Program-made: the position numbers and the translations under genes | Shown: one piece after another, positions 61,758-64,000 of the stretch | Position numbering within the stretch: the first letter of the stretch is position 1 | Layout: each line of letters begins with the position of its first letter | NCBI GenBank assembly: GCA_009746045.1 | Contig: RPFO01000041.1 | Span: 9,206,468 to 9,270,467, forward strand | Origin: Mesostigma viride | Lineage: Eukaryota > Streptophyta > Mesostigmatophyceae > Mesostigmatales > Mesostigmataceae | Reading direction: 5' to 3' | DNA: 64,000 nucleotides | The notes under the pieces: generated by a model | Told to the model about the DNA's origin: nothing | What the model saw: the letters and a program-made list of their open reading frames with translations, nothing else | The model's database searches: none

Positions 61758-63720
61758 TCGGGGTTCTTTGAACGGAGTTTCTTCTATACGTGAATGCGGG
61801 AACAAGAGGCCGCTGGATGAGCGGCTTATAGGTCGCAGTGTTTACTCGTAGCTGTTTGGCTAGAGCTTTTGTGATTAGTAGATGCAATATAGTGCATGGT
61901 TGAAAAATGAATTAAATAAAATGTGCGTTCCGCGCTTGGGTTGATTATACCCGGGCGGAACGGGGCGTGAGGTGCAGTGCCCCTGAAAAGAACAACCTAC
62001 GCATTATTTAATACTAGCCGTGCAGATTCGGGATATTCTACCCCCGGTCTGTACGGTTAGCGTCTTACTAGCATCCACTAAACATAAGGGTTTAATGACG
62101 TCAGTTAGCTAGGGATAAGGGAGGTTTTGCGACTAAAAGCCGCTCTGGCTGGTTTTGTCGGCCTCTTTCTTTGCTCGTTGTCGTTGCGGCGGCAGCCGCA
62201 GCTATGGGTGCTGCGGAGCAAAATCCCAAAAGCACTGGTTGCACTGGCCACTTGGCCAGTGGTGAGACTTCCAGTTGTTAACCGGCCAGGCGTAGTTCCT
62301 CGCCCGGTTAACTAAAAGAAAAGAAAAAGATTACCTCCGGTCCGCACCTTTTCCCCAGCTTGGGGTCTTTGGTGGGCCGGATGCCGTGACAGGTGCTCAA
62401 CTGTCGCTTGGTCGGCCCAGTGCGCGAGCTGGTGCTCCGTACCTGGGGATGCTTGCACCCCGGGTTGGAGCCGGATGGCTGGCACTGGCGACCCGTGTCT
62501 CGGTCCGCGGCCTGCGGCTTTTTCTTCGGAAATTGCTGCTGGCCAGCAAACTTTGCAATTGCCTTCCGCCGAGGGGGGGGTGGTTGGGGCTGGGGACGGC
62601 GATGGGAAAAGCGTCTAAGCTAGAAATTTTTTCCCCACGCATAGAAACCTCGGGGGGAATGCGGTCTTGGCTGAACGGACTCTCGTTCAGCCAGGTGCCT
62701 GGGGCTGTGGCCTCGGGCATCCGGGCTGGCGGGGCCTGGGCTAGGTCCACGTTTTTTCTCGAAGCACCCCGGGTCTATGGGGAGACGGCCATAGCGGTAC
62801 CGACTCGGGGCCCCGAGAGGGGTCATGATAGGCTGGCCGTGCGCAATCGCAGTGCAAATGCGCTGGGCCTTTTTGGGCCTGGCCATGCATCCACAGCCGC
62901 CGGGCACACGCCTCCCGATGTGGGGGGGCTCCCGTTTTGCGGCAGGGCGGTCACTTGTGACAACGAGCAAGGTGGAGTGCGGCTTCAAGGGAAAGCCAGG
63001 GCGGGGGTGATTGGGCAACGTACTTCATGAAGGGCCTTGAACGGCGTGCCTCCGGGCATGTCAATTAGTGTCACATGTATGCTTCCACTTATTGTTTTAA
63101 TGAAGATGCTGGTTTTTGTGGGAGCTACGTGGGACATGAATCGGGGTTCTTTGAACGGAGTTTCTTCTATACGTGAATGCGGGAACAAGAGGCCGCTGGA
63201 TGAGCGGCTTATAGGTCGCAGTGTTTACTCGTAGCTGTTTGGCTAGAGCTTTTGTGATTAGTAGATGCAATATAGTGCATGGTTGAAAAATGAATTAAAT
63301 AAAATGTGCGTTCCGCGCTTGGGTTGATTATACCCGGGCGGAACGGGGCGTGAGGTGCAGTGCCCCTGAAAAGAACAACCTACGCATTATTTAATACTAG
63401 CCGTGCAGATTCGGGATATTCTACCCCCGGTCTGTACGGTTAGCGTCTTACTAGCATCCACTAAACATAAGGGTTTAATGACGTCAGTTAGCTAGGGATA
63501 AGGGAGGTTTTGCGACTAAAAGCCGCTCTGGCTGGTTTTGTCGGCCTCTTTCTTTGCTCCCCACCCACCCACCCTTGTCTTGGTTGCCTCTAGGGCAACG
63601 TACTTCATGAAGGGCCTTGAACGGCGTGCCTCCGGGCATGTCAATTAGTGTCACATGTATGCTTCCACTTATTGTTTTAATGAAGATGCTGGTTTTTGTG
63701 GGAGCTACGTGGGACATGAA
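61758..63720 (+). mobile_element. Split-direct-repeat element, type III (1,963 bp, complete)
   Basis: Repeat A (419 bp, starts TCGGGGTTCTTTGAACGGAG) at 61,758-62,176 and 63,141-63,559. Repeat B (128 bp, ends TGGGACATGAA) at 63,013-63,140 and 63,593-63,720. A unique interior spans 62,177-63,012. The A2/B2 spacer is 33 bp and begins CCCACCCACCCACCC. Gypsy-1 supplies the empty site (gtat/cttact): insertion made no target duplication, as expected for tyrosine-recombinase integration. Copies of A and of B are the same length and look identical, so insertion is recent. The order A1-internal-B1-A2-B2 fits PAT/Kangaroo-type elements; enzymes are absent. Confidence 0.8.
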
Positions 63721-64000
63721 CTTACTATTTCATTTTCAGTAAATCCTACTCCTATTGTATCCACTGTATTTACATCTATATCCACACTATTGTTAGTGCT
63801 AGGTATCTGTTGTACTTCTAACTGAAGGAACATACATAATAGGTATCCATTTTGCTTTAATTCAGAACGTAATTCGTCATTTGACATTATTACTTCAGGT
63901 ATAGGTCTTACAGGAGGATCAACAGGTGTAGGAGGAGTAATATCTACCAAGGATAAATTTTCCAATCTATAATGACGTTCAGGTACCCAGTAAGAGCTAT
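63721..64000 (-). CDS. Gypsy-2 pol: protease-RT linker, runs off the window
   Basis: Frame with [20 protein letters not shown] and [19 protein letters not shown], matching 41,140-41,420 of Gypsy-1. Continues to the right edge with the [10 protein letters not shown] segment after the protease domain. Confidence 0.88.

Larger units (their letters stand above)
55136..64000 (-). mobile_element. Gypsy-2: chromovirus, partial (3' LTR to protease)
   Basis: Same family as Gypsy-1 and in the same orientation, but pol is uninterrupted apart from one element at 61,758-63,720. Visible parts: 3' LTR, polypurine tract, ORF3, pol, and the end of the protease linker (63,721-64,000). Inserted in gene X. Confidence 0.92.

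Noticed and set aside
62386-63030. 214-codon ORF in the type III element interior
   Set aside because: No recognisable domain, opposite-strand frames equally open, and the A/B repeats overlap its end. Could be residual coding, but not supported.

Overview
The window is eukaryotic nuclear DNA. It has GT-AG introns, a many-exon kinesin, three classes of retrotransposon, several MITE families and very heavy satellite content. No bacterial operon, rRNA or complete tRNA was seen. A unicellular, probably flagellate alga is the best guess: green algae are known for split-direct-repeat (Kangaroo/PAT-type) elements, chromoviruses and LINEs with a restriction-like endonuclease. The lineage is inference; the sequence does not prove it.

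Region 1 (1-23,045, + strand) is the 3' part of one kinesin gene. Eleven short exons (A-K) encode the end of the motor domain, a coiled-coil stalk and a low-complexity tail. The motor itself lies left of the window. The introns are almost entirely satellites (49, 59, 40, 60, 14, 11, 12, 59, 39 and 32 bp units, GGGT/ACCC tracts, an ~860 bp polypurine block), two MITEs with clear target duplications, and two copies of a split-direct-repeat element. Nearly every exon has decayed partial copies of its own edges in the neighbouring introns: 5' edges are echoed upstream and 3' edges downstream.

Region 2 (23,046-28,830) is intergenic or transposon sequence. It holds a third type of split-direct-repeat 5' end, a 122-aa ORF, and a 2.77 kb element with perfect 35-bp inverted ends. 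That element has a very GC-rich repetitive interior and itself contains two smaller elements.

Region 3 (28,831-45,591) is a MITE split by a 16.2 kb chromovirus (Gypsy-1, minus strand) with 5-bp target duplications and intact-looking LTRs. Gypsy-1 carries an extra upstream ORF with an RNase H1 N-terminal-like domain and a large extra downstream ORF of unknown function. Three later insertions break it: a TTAA element, an ACAA-flanked inverted-repeat element and a 5'-truncated LINE.

Region 4 (45,592-55,135) is a Copia element (+ strand: 5' LTR, gag, protease, integrase, no RT). It is broken by a 3.2 kb segment carrying a minus-strand zinc-finger gene (gene Y) and by a MITE, and it ends against a second minus-strand gene (gene X). 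Gene X is interrupted by a palindrome-ended element and truncated by Gypsy-2.

Region 5 (55,136-64,000) is Gypsy-2, a better preserved copy of the same chromovirus. It has a 3' LTR, the extra ORF, a 1,117-codon pol segment and, inside pol, a cleanly delimited split-direct-repeat element (61,758-63,720). Its 5' part lies beyond the window.
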